Positions 10,340 to 20,534 of a stretch of 64,000 nucleotides of DNA are shown here, in pieces. Made by a program: the position numbers and the translations under genes. The notes below the pieces were generated by a model, which searched no databases, was not told where the DNA came from, and was given only the letters and a program-made list of their open reading frames with translations. The stretch's first letter is position 1, and each line of letters opens with the position of its first letter. This stretch comes from Heterocephalus glaber (Eukaryota > Chordata > Mammalia > Rodentia > Bathyergidae): the NCBI RefSeq assembly GCF_000247695.1, contig NW_004624882.1, positions 156,663-220,662 of the forward strand, in the 5' to 3' direction.

Positions 10340-10545
10340 GTTTGCAACTCTGACCCATCTGTGCATCAAACCCCTTGAGATAGGGTGGAATGCTTATTAC
10401 CACCCACATCTAATAGACAAGAAAACAGAGGCCCTGAGAGATCAAGAGGCATCAGAAGTGACACAATTCAATGGCAGGATTGGGACCCAAATCTGGGACT
10501 TCCAAGGCCTCTGTTCCAGAGTTGCCTGCCTCAGGGGCTGCCGCG
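10340..10545 (+). repeat. MIR SINE
   Basis: 'ccacccacatctaatagaca' leads into 'agaaaacagaggccctgaga', 'gaagtgacacaattcaatgg' and 'caggattgggacccaaatct', the MIR core and 3' arm. Confidence 0.75.
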
Positions 10546-10809
10546 TTCTGCTATTGCAGTCCTCCTAGGAGGTTAATGTATTGATTGCATACTCTATTGT
10601 CTAATCAGCCCACACACTGCCTGAGTTTATCACCAAGTGAATTTGCATTTGTATTTCACAGGAAAATCACGCCATCCTGAAATTCCTTGAACCAAGCTCT
10701 GCAGTCTCAACAAACAGCTTGCTTTTTAAATCCATAAGCTAAACATGAGGTTCTCTGCATTCTTTCAGCCAAGCCACTGCAGCTCTTTTTATCTTTCAGC
10801 CTGAACTTG
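10546..10809. other. Intergenic, no recognisable feature
   Basis: No assignment. Confidence 0.4.
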
Positions 10810-11010
10810 TTTATGATAAAGACAGCCAAGAAGAGGAAATGAAAGAAATGACTCTAACGGAATAGTTCCAGGATGCACTATTCAGTACAAAAAGCAAAGT
10901 GCAGACAAGCATGTATGGAATGAGGCTATTTGTCTAAATGGAAAAAGTACATGGATATTTCCATATATATTTATGTACACAAAAATGCATCCAAGGATGT
11001 GCAGGAAACA
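10810..11010 (+). repeat. Old L1ME-type fragment
   Basis: 'gatgcactattcagtacaaa', 'aagcatgtatggaatgaggc', 'ctatttgtctaaatgg' and 'tatatttatgtacacaaaaa' match the 3' UTR style of ancient L1ME. Confidence 0.55.
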
Positions 11011-11396
11011 TTACAGTTGTGTCTGGAGAACACCCTGGGGTCAGGAGCAGGAGGGGCAGGCACTATGGTCCTCTGGGGCTGCAGTGTCTCCTCTGCCCAT
11101 GTTCTGGGAAGATGGAGGTGCCTGAGAAGTCACACCCTGTCAGGGAGGCAGCCCACCATCAGTGACTGGTGGGCATCAGTGGGGAGCTACACCAACCCCT
11201 TCCCCTCTTGGGCAAGATGATACAGAGATGTGTGCTCTGAGCTGCTTCCTGCTGCTCCCTGGCCTGACTCCTCTCTAGCCACCCACAGGGCAGACCCTTC
11301 CAAGGGTCTTCCATAACTCCAAGTCCTTTCTCAGGGCTGTTTACCAGAGAAACAGTGCAGTCAGAAAATTCTTCAGTGATGGAAATATTTACCATC
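11011..11396. other. Intergenic, no recognisable feature
   Basis: GC-moderate unique-looking sequence. The open stretches on either strand have no domain. Confidence 0.4.
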
Positions 11397-11570
11397 TACA
11401 CTGTCCAATATGGTAGCCACTGGTCATGTGTAAGAGTCACATTGAATTCTTTTATAAATAATATTTTAAATGCAATTCCTTGGTCACATTAGCCCAAATT
11501 CCAAGTACTCATTAGCTATTTGGACAGCACATCCATCATCACACAAAGTTCTATTGGATAGTCCAGTTTG
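11397..11570. mobile_element. hAT-type MITE with diverged terminal inverted repeats
   Basis: The left end 'acactgtccaatatggtagc' and right end 'ttctattggatagtccag' are inverse versions of one another. The interior 'tggtagccactggtcatgtg' matches the well-known mammalian hAT MITEs with a CACTGTCCAAT terminus. No transposase remains. Confidence 0.65.
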
Positions 11571-12334
11571 TAGCCAGCATTGGAGGAAATGGGTGTCAGT
11601 TTCTATTATATGCATCAAGAAGGAAACAGCTGTCTGTAAAGGGAGAAAGGATATGATCTAGCTCAATGAAATTCTCTGAGATCTGTATGTGAAGCCTGAT
11701 TCAAACTCAAGTATTCCCCTAAATCTACAGCTTTAACCCTTTTTATTTTCAACTAAGGCCAAGGCTGCTGCTAGCTCCTATGGCATCTTTGTGTAAACAA
11801 GATCAAAGTGCCCTTCCCTCCCAGTGAATGCAGCCCCATGCCAATACACACTGGACCTCAGAGGTGCTACGTGACAATACTGTACAAATCTGGCCTAAGG
11901 ACCAGCATTTAAAATCTAAAAGCCAGGAAGAGCTTCTTTATTGCTGTATGTTTTCCATTTCAGCCCTTCCTTTTGTAATGGGTCCAGGCAAAGCGGCAGG
12001 GATTGCATTTGAGAGTTAGCAGGAGGCCCAAAGAATAAAAATACCAAGAATGACATTTAAAAAGAAAACATGAGTCATAGATAAAAACACTGCAAGTCGA
12101 AACTGTGGTTCTACCACATAAGTGTTAATTTTCAAATAGCTCATAAATTTTACTAAGGGAATTAATGGTCACATCCCATCTGTTTGTTTATATGGACTGA
12201 ATAATGACAGGTTATATGATCGTGCCCCTTTATGACAAATCTGTGTCTCCCTAGTTTGTTTAACTGGAGTGATACTGCTTATAAGGATGATAAAATTATA
12301 GTCACATACAAGTCTGATTATTGTGTTATTTTAT
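11571..12334. other. Intergenic, no recognisable feature
   Basis: No gene, RNA or repeat that I can support. Confidence 0.4.
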
Positions 12335-12690
12335 CTAGTATAAGAAATATCCTGAACAGGCAAATCTGTAGAGTCAGAAAGTAAGTTAGTTGTTGCCAGG
12401 GGCTGGGGAGCTTCAAGAAGAAAGAGGACTGAATGTTAATTAGTGTGGGATTTCTTTTCAGAGTGATGAACATGTTCTAGAATCAATTGTAATGGGGCTC
12501 ATGGTGTATCTCTATGGTAGAATGCATTTTGTATGCATGAGGCCTTGGGTTCAATCCTTAGCACCAAAAAAGAAAAGTAAAAAAAAAGAAAAAAATGTGA
12601 CAATGGTTGCACAACTCTGAACACTATATTCTAGCTCAGTTCATTTTGTATCATGTGAATTATATGACAATAAAAGTGCTAAGAAATACA
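12335..12690 (+). repeat. Old L1M 3' end split by an ID SINE
   Basis: 'aggcaaatctgtagagtcag', 'gttgttgccaggggctgggg' and 'gtgggatttcttttcagagt' form the left half. 'gacaatggttgcacaactct' and 'atgtgaattatatgacaata' form the right half, so L1M resumes after the SINE. Confidence 0.85.
12489..12595 (+). repeat. ID-type SINE nested in L1M
   Basis: 'ggggctcatggtgtatctct', 'atgcatgaggccttgggttc' and 'aatccttagcacc' plus an A/G-rich tail. Diverged A and B boxes mark it as tRNA-derived; it is not a functional tRNA gene. Confidence 0.8.
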
Positions 12691-12906
12691 AAGAAGGGCT
12701 TATCTATAGTAATAAGGAAATTTTACACTAAATTTCTACATATAATCTTCAGACATCTCAACTCTTCCTCCAAGTTTCTACCAAATCCAGACAGTAGCCT
12801 CCCAGTCCTGTGTTACAAGCTCTGTTCCTCATGGGTAAGTATGAACTCTCAACTTGCTCCTTCTCAGAGTATAACAATTTGTATTAATCCAAAGGATCCA
12901 ATAACC

Positions 12907-12911
12907 CAGTT
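12907..12911. repeat. 5-bp target-site duplication, left
   Basis: cagtt, repeated at 13293-13297 around the LTR. Confidence 0.75.
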
Positions 12912-13292
12912 TGTGTTAGCTCTCTGTTACTGTAACAAATACCTGAGATAATCAGCCTAAAAGAGAACGATTTATTTTGGGTCATAACATTTCACAGAGG
13001 TTTCAGTTCATATGGTCGCTTGGCCCTGTTGCCTTTGGGCCTGTAGTAAGGCAGATAGATCATCATGGCAGAGAGACATGGTGGAGAAAAACTGCTCACC
13101 TCATGGCAACCAGGAAGCAGAGATTAGAAGGGGCCTGTGTCCTGATATGGCCTTCAAGGCCACGCTTCCAATGACTTCACTTCATCCCACTAAGCCCCAC
13201 CTCCTCAAGGTACCACCACATCCCAAGAGTACCATGAGTTGCAGATCAAGCATTCAGCTCTCAGGCCTTTGGGGGACACCCAAACTATAACA
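12912..13292 (-). mobile_element. Complete ORR1-like ERVL-MaLR solo LTR
   Basis: Inverse LTR. The plus strand begins TGTGTTAGCTC and ends CTATAACA, giving TG...CA termini on the element strand. It carries inverse versions of the polyA signal ('gatttattttggg'), 'catggcagagagacatggtg', 'agccccacctcctcaaggta' and 'ggggacacccaaactataac'. The flanking cagtt 5-mers match exactly. No internal retroviral sequence. Confidence 0.9.
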
Positions 13293-13297
13293 CAGTT

Positions 13298-13829
13298 CTA
13301 TTCTTTTTCAAGACTATCAGAAACCTTGTGGGAGCACAAACATCATGTCTCTGGACTTGTGATTGCAAAAGTTAGGGTTCGAATGTGTTGACTTCTTTAG
13401 TAGCTCCCTTTTCTGACCTTAAGAGAGGCCCTTTATCTTTTTTAGTGTGTGACAAGCTTGAGTGCTAAATGTCATGTGCTGGGGACACATCATGCAGCAA
13501 GACGCCTCCACCTTCAGAACTGCTGAGAACAGAGATTGTGAGAAAGGAAATCCACCTGTTCTATCTCCTGCTAACTCAAGGCTTTAACATAGCTGGGATT
13601 GTCTACACATTGAAACTGGTCCTCCTCTCCGTTATTTTGGCAAGCAAACTTCCCAGAAGTTGAATATGTGGTTGACACTGCTCCACTGCACAATGATCCT
13701 TTGGGAAGATCTCAACTCAACTGGAGCCTGCTTCGGTTGTATTTGCCTTTGGCTTATAATTCCATGGTTTCTCTTATCAGTGGGAGAAAGTTAGGGATTG
13801 ACTGCCTTCCAAACTTAGTTGACTCTATA
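13298..13829. other. Intergenic, no recognisable feature
   Basis: Unique-looking sequence. Two adjacent open stretches (13469-13663, 13668-13868) have no domain. Confidence 0.4.
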
Positions 13830-14050
13830 ATAATAGTTGTCAGAGCGGGCATCATGCAAGGCCCTTAATGAGCTTTGTCAAATTTAATCCTGAAAGCAAT
13901 CCTGAAAGGTGTGTAGCATTATCTTCATTTTATAGGCTTTTTTTTTTTAAAAGAAAGAAATAAAGAAAGATTCAGAGTAGTTAAAAGCTAAGCTCTTACA
14001 TAAACCTAAACTCCAAAATTTGTGTTCTTTATCCTTTAATGCTTTAGCTA
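13830..14050 (+). repeat. MIR SINE, interrupted by an A-rich expansion
   Basis: 'gtcagagcgggcatcatgca', 'aggcccttaatgagctttgt', 'tgtgtagcattatcttcatt', 'ttataggc' then a T/A run, followed by 'aaagattcagagtagttaaa'. The order fits MIR with local slippage. Confidence 0.65.
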
Positions 14051-14086
14051 CTTAAAAACAACTGCCAATAACTTCATTATAGAGGT

Positions 14087-14180
14087 AGGAGTGTATCTTA
14101 GTGTTAGAGCATTTGCCTAACATGCACAAGGCCCTGGGTTCAATTCCCAGAACTGCAAAAAAACAAAACAAAAAAAGAGT
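14087..14180 (+). repeat. ID-type SINE
   Basis: 'gtgtatcttagtgttagagc', 'atttgcctaacatgcacaag' and 'gccctgggttcaattcccag' with an A-rich tail. The B box is 'ggttcaattcc'. Confidence 0.88.
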
Positions 14181-14224
14181 AATTTCCTGTAAAACTTGGG
14201 AGTCTACTAAGGGTCTATAAATTA

Positions 14225-14420
14225 TAGTAGATAATAGACTAGGCTTTATATCCAGACAGCTTGAGCTTTGTTCCTACTTTAGACTCTTACTCAAGAGCAA
14301 CCCTGGGAAAATAAGATAATCTCACCTTCCTATGGCTCAGTTTCCTCATCCACAAAATAAGGATATTAATGTTACCTACTTTGCAGAGCCATTCAGATGT
14401 TGGGTGACAATGGACTGAGC
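14225..14420 (-). repeat. MIR SINE
   Basis: The plus strand shows the inverse MIR: 'tatggctcagtttcctcatc', 'cacaaaataaggatattaat', 'gttacctactttgcagagcc'. Confidence 0.8.
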
Positions 14421-15407
14421 CCCAGGGAATGAATCATAATTGTTCTAAACCACCACAATCATCCAGCGATTCAAGTCTTCCCGATGACTGATTAAGAGGT
14501 CCTGAAAAGATCTGTCCTCCTTAAGGGAAAGTGAAGGACTACCCCCTTCCTGCTTTGTATTATCAGGAGAGAATAAGGTGCGTGGCATAGCAGCAAGCAT
14601 TGTATTATGAAGCCAGCAAAGCTAAGAGAATGCCTGAGAAAACTTGACTGAACTGAGCGCTGGACCTAGCCTGTCCACTTCCAATCTTCTTGTCATAGAA
14701 GATGATTAAATCAAGACTCCATGGTCTCTAGAAGCAAGGTCTCAGTCAGCCATGCATGAGTATAAAAGGATGTTACTCGTGTCCCCATGTATCTGAGATT
14801 TGCAAGAATGAACAGAGCCTTAGTGAGCTACACAGGAGTTCCCATGGTCCAACACAGTAAGGACACATCAAGCCATTTCCACATCTCCAAGAAGAACCCG
14901 GAGAGGACAGAGGAAGCCTGACCCAATAGGATCTTGCCAGTGGGAGGGAAGGACAACCTAACAGAAGCTGTGGTGATGGGCAATTGAGAGCCAAATGGCA
15001 AGAGGGGCACCTCAGCTGATGAAGTGAACAGAAAACTGCAAAGCCTGACTCCGCCCCCCCATTTCCAAACTTAGACATGCTGCATAAAAGTGAGGCATCC
15101 TGGTTCCAATTAATTTAAGTTTCTTCCACTCTGCTCTATGGAGGATTAAAATAGACATTAACATCAATTGTGGAAAAATCAGGTTTTTTGCACATCTGGG
15201 TTTGAAAACCAAGCTTTGACCCCAACCCACAAGTAAATAGGCCATGACAATGTTGTGGGAAAAGGACCTAGGTGCACGTGACATGTAACCTCCCAGAGGC
15301 TGAGAGTGGGGCTTCCTGGACTAGATACGGTAGGATTCCTCAAACAGGTAAATTAGGAGTAAGGACACAGGGCAGCCAATAGCCACTACATATCTCCATC
15401 ATGATTT
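14421..15407. other. Intergenic, no recognisable feature
   Basis: About 1 kb without a repeat I can name. A minus-strand 101-codon open stretch (14773-15078) shows no domain. Confidence 0.4.
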
Positions 15408-15423
15408 CAGAAAAGAAGTAACA
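15408..15423. repeat. Target-site duplication, left copy
   Basis: cagaaaagaagtaaca matches 16883-16898 at 15 of 16 positions. Confidence 0.75.
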
Positions 15424-16882
15424 GAGTTGTGCGGAATGCACCGGATCAGCCCGCTGCAGACAGGCAGGTCTGCGGACGCTGTAGCAAGGTCGCGAGTCGC
15501 GCGCAGCAGCAATCCACTGGACACCACCCCCACCCCCGGCCCCGCTCCTCTGTGCAGCCACCTGGTTCCACACTACAAAAACACAGAGGACCCCGGACCA
15601 CCAGACCACTGTACTGGGTAAGTTGGAGGCATCTTCACCTCCCATCAGGACCAGGGCTATCTTCAGGGGAAGGGCAGCTGGAACCTGCAATACAACTCTG
15701 CAGAGTTCAACCCTACAGGAGGACAGGGAGCTCAACTTGGGACTTGCAGCCAGAAATCTGCCTGAATCTCATGGGTCTGTGACTGGCTTGCTGAGACTCA
15801 TTAACTTATATCTTCACATTGCAAGCCACATTGTCTATTGTGACAGCAGACAGGCAGGTCTAAAAGAGGCCCTTCATCTTCATGGTTATTTTTCATTCCC
15901 AAAATTAGTATTATTGTTTTCTTTTTTTGCTCTCTTCTTTTCGTTTGCTCCTCTTATCTTTAATTTTTTCCTACTCTTTGCAAATATTTGTTTTTCTCTC
16001 CTTTTTTTCTTCTCTTTTCTTCTTTCTTTTCTCTTTCCTTTCTCTCTCTTACACTCACTCTCTTGGTCTCCCACATTGTTCATCTTCCCTTTTTGTCCCT
16101 GTCTTGGTCCTCATTTGGAGTTCCTCTTTATTTTCCTAGTATTCTCTTTTTCCTTCTCACCTGTGTCCTCTGACCACACTGCTAACCTTCCCCTATCCTT
16201 CTTCCCATCTGCCCCTCCCTCCCCAACCCCTTCTAACTCCCCATCCCAAAGGGAAAAGTTGTTATATTGAAGAGTTTATTCACTATATGTTGGGTTGGTC
16301 CTTGATCTTGCTTTAATTCACACAGCTAAAGGTGATAGATTAATAACTACCACAAAATGTCATTTTCAAAGATGTACTTGATGCAATGGTGTTGCTGATT
16401 GTATCACTTGGGCTAAGGTGTTGGTATTGATCTAGTCAATGAACCTTCCTAGTATAAGGAAAATGAGATAGCCTTAGAGTCATTAGAGACTCAAAACTTA
16501 AAGACCAGCTATATCTGGAAGACACCTCTGAGAAGAAATCATTCCATAAGGGTTCTGATTACAAGCAACAAAGATACCTACAATAAGCAATTTCAAACTA
16601 TCAACCCAGGAGTTAAACCAAGGACAGTACCAAACACAAAAATGAGAAGACATTTAAGCAAGGCACAAACTCAGACTTCCACCCCACCAAGGGTAAATCC
16701 TGGGGGAAATGAGATGGAAAAGTCCCATAACCAACCACCTGGACACCCTGAACTGATAGCACAGGAAGTAACAAAACAGATGAATGAGGCTCTAGAAAAA
16801 TTCAAAGCAGAAATAATCTCCCAGATATCCGCAGAGATGGAGAACAGAGTGAAAGACATGATTAGAGGATCTAGAACAGAAA
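15424..16882 (+). mobile_element. L1 with a 5' UTR, ending inside ORF1
   Basis: The 5' region (15424-16641) is GC-rich with CpGs at the start, then has 'aacttgggacttgcagccag', 'aaatctgcctgaatctca' and a long T/C-rich block. These are shared almost word for word with the full-length L1 at 29021. ORF1 starts at 16642. The L1 match stops near 16890 although no normal 3' end or poly-A signal exists there. A 15/16 TSD brackets the fragment, so it looks like a complete insertion event rather than a deletion remnant. Confidence 0.85.
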
Positions 16883-16896
16883 CAGAAAAGAAATAA
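16642..16896 (+). pseudogene. L1 ORF1 N-terminal fragment
   Basis: Codes 84 residues from MRRHLSKAQTQT to a stop. It contains the glutamine/proline-rich head and the start of the coiled coil (EALEKFKAEIISQISAEMEN). The full ORF1 RNA-binding protein of this family should be about 350-370 residues, so the RRM and C-terminal domains are missing. The first half of the open stretch aligns with the equivalent part of the L1 at 30380. It is non-functional as an ORF1 protein; the frame is intact up to the truncation. Confidence 0.8.
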
Positions 16897-16898
16897 CA
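16883..16898. repeat. Target-site duplication, right copy, overlapping the L1 end
   Basis: cagaaaagaaataaca; one mismatch to 15408-15423. The first bases also resemble the L1 ORF1 sequence, so microhomology and TSD overlap. Confidence 0.7.
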
Positions 16899-17149
16899 TT
16901 GCAACACAAAAAATGGGAAGAATGTAATGGGAAGATAAAGACAGAATGAAGGATAATATCTTTAAAAAAACTAAAAATTGGCACAGGGCACAAATGTTTT
17001 TACATTTCAACAGAGCCCACTGAATACCTTGTTATGTGCTGGCACACATCCTACAAACTAGCATCATTTGGGAACAACATATAGAGGACAAAAGGAGCAA
17101 TTTCTAGCACACTGTGATTGTTCCCTAATGTATAAAATCCCTTGTTCCA
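16899..17149. other. Intergenic, no recognisable feature
   Basis: A-rich sequence after the L1 fragment. No assignment. Confidence 0.35.
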
Positions 17150-17540
17150 TAGTAGTAGAAACTCTAATGTTTAGCTGAGTACACAGAAACACTACACTTC
17201 CCATTGGCCCTTGCAGGGAGACATTGTCATGTGACTGCATTCTGACCAATGAGATTTAAGCAAAAGAGTGTCATGACTGCTGCCAGGTACCTCCCACAAA
17301 AGACAGCTAGCACATGCTCATTGTGTAGTTTTAGTCTTTATCCCTTCCTTCTCCGGCTGCCCAGAATTCTGCTAGGGTCCTGAACTTCACCTTCAAGCAC
17401 AGGTGGAAGGTCACACCCTGGGAATGGTGGAACATTGAGATGACTTCATGAAGCACAGTAGTTGCACCAGCTCTGGACTGCCCTGTATTTTATGTGAGAA
17501 AAAGAAATTTCGTGTTTTTTAGCCACTATGGTTTGGAGTC
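17150..17540 (+). repeat. Unassigned ancient dispersed repeat, LTR-like
   Basis: 'cccattggcccttgcaggga', 'catgtgactgcattctgacc', 'aatgagatttaagcaaaaga', 'tctggactgccctgtatttt' and a terminal 'ttttttagccactatggttt' reproduce a common old mammalian repeat layout. I cannot name the family. Confidence 0.5.
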
Positions 17541-18436
17541 TGTTGCCTACTTCTGCACCTAATCATTCTCACACACCCAGTCACTGCCATACTGTGGAGA
17601 AATACCCAGGTCAAGACAGTCAGGATGTGAGCTATTTGAGATGGAGGGAAGCCATGACAAATTTCTCCCCTCATTGACTCCCAGCTCACATCTCCTGCCA
17701 TCTCCATTGCATTCAAATAAATTGCTCTGCTCAACTTGTCCATTTTCCTACAAGTAGCCAATTTTCTTTCTATTTTTGCTTAGGGCCATTTCATAAGATA
17801 TTTCAAGCTTTTTTAAAAAAACTACAGTAGAAATAGAAGTAGTTACCAAATAGAAACAACACAAGTAACAGGGAATCTCATTATGCATGAAACTCATTAT
17901 GCACGAAGTAAAAAGCAAACGGGTAAAAGAATCAAGTTTCTAAAAAGAAACCATAAAAGGCATCACTGTTCTCTCATCTATGACTCCTTTCCGCTTTCCC
18001 TGGGGTAACTGGCACTCCCTGTGCAAGTCTCTTTTTATGGTAGACATGCACATCTGTTAGTTCTGTTTTAGAATATAGTGTGTCTCTCTGGGTCACAAAA
18101 GGCCATTGTTGCCCAAGCTATAGACAGAAGAATACTAATCCATTGTGAGCATTTTCCAATACACAGTACTTCTCTGTCACCTTTCCAGAAAAAATAGTTT
18201 CATGTGCTAGATGGAAAAGCAGAGTTTTAATACAATATTCTATACTCTGGACTTGGTCTTCTTTCATTTAAGAAAACAAAATGTACTAGATAAATAGAGA
18301 CACAAAACATTCATTTCACAAACTGGGCATTAGTTGTCTTTCACAGTAATTTGTTATGCTGTGTTAAGAACCTATAGAAGTCAATTAGTCCATAGAAATA
18401 ATCATCTGTGGAGTTTAAGGGGCTAATAAATTGCAA
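17541..18436. other. Intergenic, no recognisable feature
   Basis: AT-rich, unique-looking; no gene or RNA supported. A direct repetition 'ctcattatgcatgaaactca' / 'ctcattatgcacgaagta' occurs at 17878-17910. Confidence 0.4.
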
Positions 18437-18655
18437 CCATCTTTTTAAATGTGATACTGGAAATGGAACCAAGGATCTCACATATTATAGGGAAGTACTC
18501 TACCACTAAGCTACTTTCTCGCCTCTTTTTAAAATTTTTATTTTGAGACAAGGTCTTGCTAAGTTGTCCAGGCTAGCCTCAAACTTACAGTCCTCCTGCC
18601 TTAGCCTCCAGAATATCTTGGATTACAAGCATACACCATCAGACCCAGTTCTTAC
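18437..18655 (-). repeat. B4-type composite SINE
   Basis: Inverse ID ('gatactggaaatggaaccaa', 'ctctaccactaagctacttt') followed by inverse B1 ('ttttgagacaaggtcttgct', 'aagttgtccaggctagcctc', 'cctgccttagcctccagaat', 'caccatcagacccagtt'). Confidence 0.85.
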
Positions 18656-18743
18656 CTTCTTTTTCTACCCAAGTTCAAGACTAATGAACAATAAATTCAG
18701 GACTCCAGCCTGTGGAATGGAAATACCAATTTTATTACTGATA

Positions 18744-18756
18744 AGATCATTGAAGA
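18744..18756. repeat. Target-site duplication, left
   Basis: agatcattgaaga, repeated exactly at 18872-18884. Confidence 0.9.
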
Positions 18757-18871
18757 GGGCGGGGGATTTAGCTCAGTGGTTCCACCGCCTGCCTTGCAAG
18801 TGCAAGGGCCCGAGTTCAATCCCCAGTACCAAAAAAAAAAAAAAAAAAAAAAAAACCTAAAAAAAAAAAAT
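18757..18871 (+). mobile_element. Young tRNA-Ala(CGC)-like SINE
   Basis: Starts 'gggcgggggatttagctcag' with A box 'tagctcagtgg', then 'ttccaccgcctgccttgcaa' and B box 'gagttcaatcc', 'ccagtacc' and a long A tail. A perfect 13-bp TSD makes it a recent insertion. The tRNA-like head is a SINE promoter, not a tRNA gene, because the acceptor stem does not close and an A tail follows. Confidence 0.93.
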
Positions 18872-18884
18872 AGATCATTGAAGA
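18872..18884. repeat. Target-site duplication, right
   Basis: Exact match to 18744-18756. Confidence 0.9.
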
Positions 18885-19111
18885 ATGCGGCTTTAAATCC
18901 AGGTCCAAGTGGGCTTTCCAGTACATTCCTACTGACTTGAACTTAACTAGGCCACACCTTTTTCTGGAGCAAAGTCCACCCTGTAAGCTTCTCTCAGTAT
19001 AAAGCAAGCCAGAATAGAGCCTATAAGTAGGCAGGCAAATCTGGAAGAAAAATAAGCCAAGAAATTCTGGCCCGAGCATACTCATCTCCTTCTGTCAAAT
19101 TCAATTAGAAG

Positions 19112-19290
19112 TGTCACTTTTTTTTAATGAAGATTGAACCCAGGGCTTTCACACTGAGTTCTGTTTCCAGCCCTTTTCTAATCTTTTTATTTTGAGATAA
19201 GGTCTCTCTAAGTTTCTAGAGCTGGGCTCAAATTTACGATTTTCCTGCCTCAGCCTCTCAGAGCGCTGGACCACCACACCTGACATTAGA
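19112..19290 (-). repeat. B4-type composite SINE
   Basis: T-rich tail, inverse ID ('aagattgaacccagggcttt', 'ctgtttccagccc'), then inverse B1 ('ttttgagataaggtctctct', 'cctgcctcagcctctcagag', 'accaccacacctgac'). Confidence 0.82.
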
Positions 19291-19640
19291 AATGTCACCT
19301 TTTACTTGGGGAGGAGGTTATTAGAGATGCAACTGCCTGTCTCTCCATCTGATAGCCCAAGGGCTCTCTTCAAAGCTGTGGAGCAGCAGCTCACAACCAT
19401 CAGCTGATCCAAGTTCAGAAAGACCCTAGCTCCCTTGCCCATCTTGTAGCTTTCTCTGAAGTGAATGTCCAATGCTGGTTGTCAGACCTTTCTGGCAGGA
19501 TTAACTCCTCCCAGTGACAGCCAACTGAATAATGTAACCTTTATTGGCTCCCTTCCTTTATCTGGCTCGTGTCCCTAGTGTTTTGGGGGGCCACCACTCA
19601 AGCAAACTGCTTGCTATCAAATACTCATCTCAAATTCTTC

Positions 19641-19648
19641 TTCTAGAG
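19641..19648. repeat. 8-bp target-site duplication, left
   Basis: ttctagag, repeated exactly at 19857-19864; 8 bp is the hAT signature. Confidence 0.9.
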
Positions 19649-19856
19649 CAGAGGTTAGACCACTTTTTCTATAAAGAGCCACGTTACAAATATTTTAGGC
19701 ATTGTACCTTCTCAGCTCTGACACTGCAGTGTGAAAGCAGTCATAAACTATAGGCAAACAAATGCACATGGGCCGTGTTGCAATAAAGTTTTATTTACAA
19801 AATTACCTAATGGGTTGGGTTGGCATGTTGGCCAGGCTGTAGTTTGCTGACTCCTG
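19649..19856. mobile_element. hAT-type MITE, complete, with 8-bp TSD
   Basis: The left end 'cagaggttagaccac' and right end 'gtttgctgactcctg' are imperfect inverse repeats. The interior holds 'ctataaagagccacgttaca', 'gcagtgtgaaagcagtcata' and 'caataaagttttatttacaa', a familiar non-autonomous hAT element of mammals. It keeps both termini and an exact TSD despite its age. No transposase. Confidence 0.88.
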
Positions 19857-19864
19857 TTCTAGAG
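19857..19864. repeat. 8-bp target-site duplication, right
   Basis: Exact match to 19641-19648. Confidence 0.9.
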
Positions 19865-19884
19865 GAATCCAAGCTAAATCATTC

Positions 19885-20420
19885 CCTGTATTCATTTTCT
19901 AGAGTTGTATAACAAATTGCCACAAACTTAGCAGTTTAAAGAAGTACAAATTTATTATATCACAGTTTCCATGGGTTAGGAGCCTGGGTGTCACAAAACT
20001 GAAAGAAAATTTCAGCTGGGCTGCATTCAGTTTGAGACACAAAGTACACTTACAGGCTCACATAGCTGGGGACAGAATTTAGTTCGTGTCTTACAATTGC
20101 AAAACTGAAATCCCAGTTTCCTTGCTAGCTGTCAGCCATGAGATGCCACTGTTCCTGACACGTGACCCTTTCCATGACATGCAGTTTGATTTTTGTGACT
20201 TGTTAGTGATTGAACCCAGGATCTTATGCCATTTGCTTTTGCTAAAGCAGCAGCAGAATTCCTCTTTTAAAGGGCTCCCCTGACTAGGTCAGGATTCCAG
20301 CCCTTCCCGGATTACTGTGTCTCCCTTTTGATCAAGTGAATATCTACTGACTAGTGATTTTAATTACATTTGCAAAGTTCCTTTATCTTTGCCATATTGT
20401 GCAACTTAATTACTGAACTA
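19885..20420. repeat. Ancient dispersed repeat, family not assigned
   Basis: 'cattttctagagttgtataa', 'caaattgccacaaacttagc', 'aaatttattatatcacagtt', 'ttccttgctagctgtcagcc' and 'ttatctttgccatattgtgc' follow a common old mammalian repeat. A short inverse ID remnant ('gtgattgaacccaggatctt') sits at about 20205-20225. Confidence 0.6.
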
Positions 20421-20534
20421 GTATGGAATGAGATAAATGAAACCCAGAATCTTGCTCCCATAGCTGACCATTTTTTCATGCTGCTTGGCCTCTGAGGTTG
20501 GTTTCTTTGTTTTGGGAGTTTTTTGCTTTCATGT

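Noticed and set aside
15623..16270. 215-codon open frame
   Set aside because: Lies within the L1 5' UTR; most of its length is the T/C-rich block, which gives Phe/Leu/Ser runs.
18757..18830. Possible tRNA gene (A and B boxes present)
   Set aside because: It is a SINE: TSD, A tail, multiple dispersed copies, and the acceptor stem does not pair properly.
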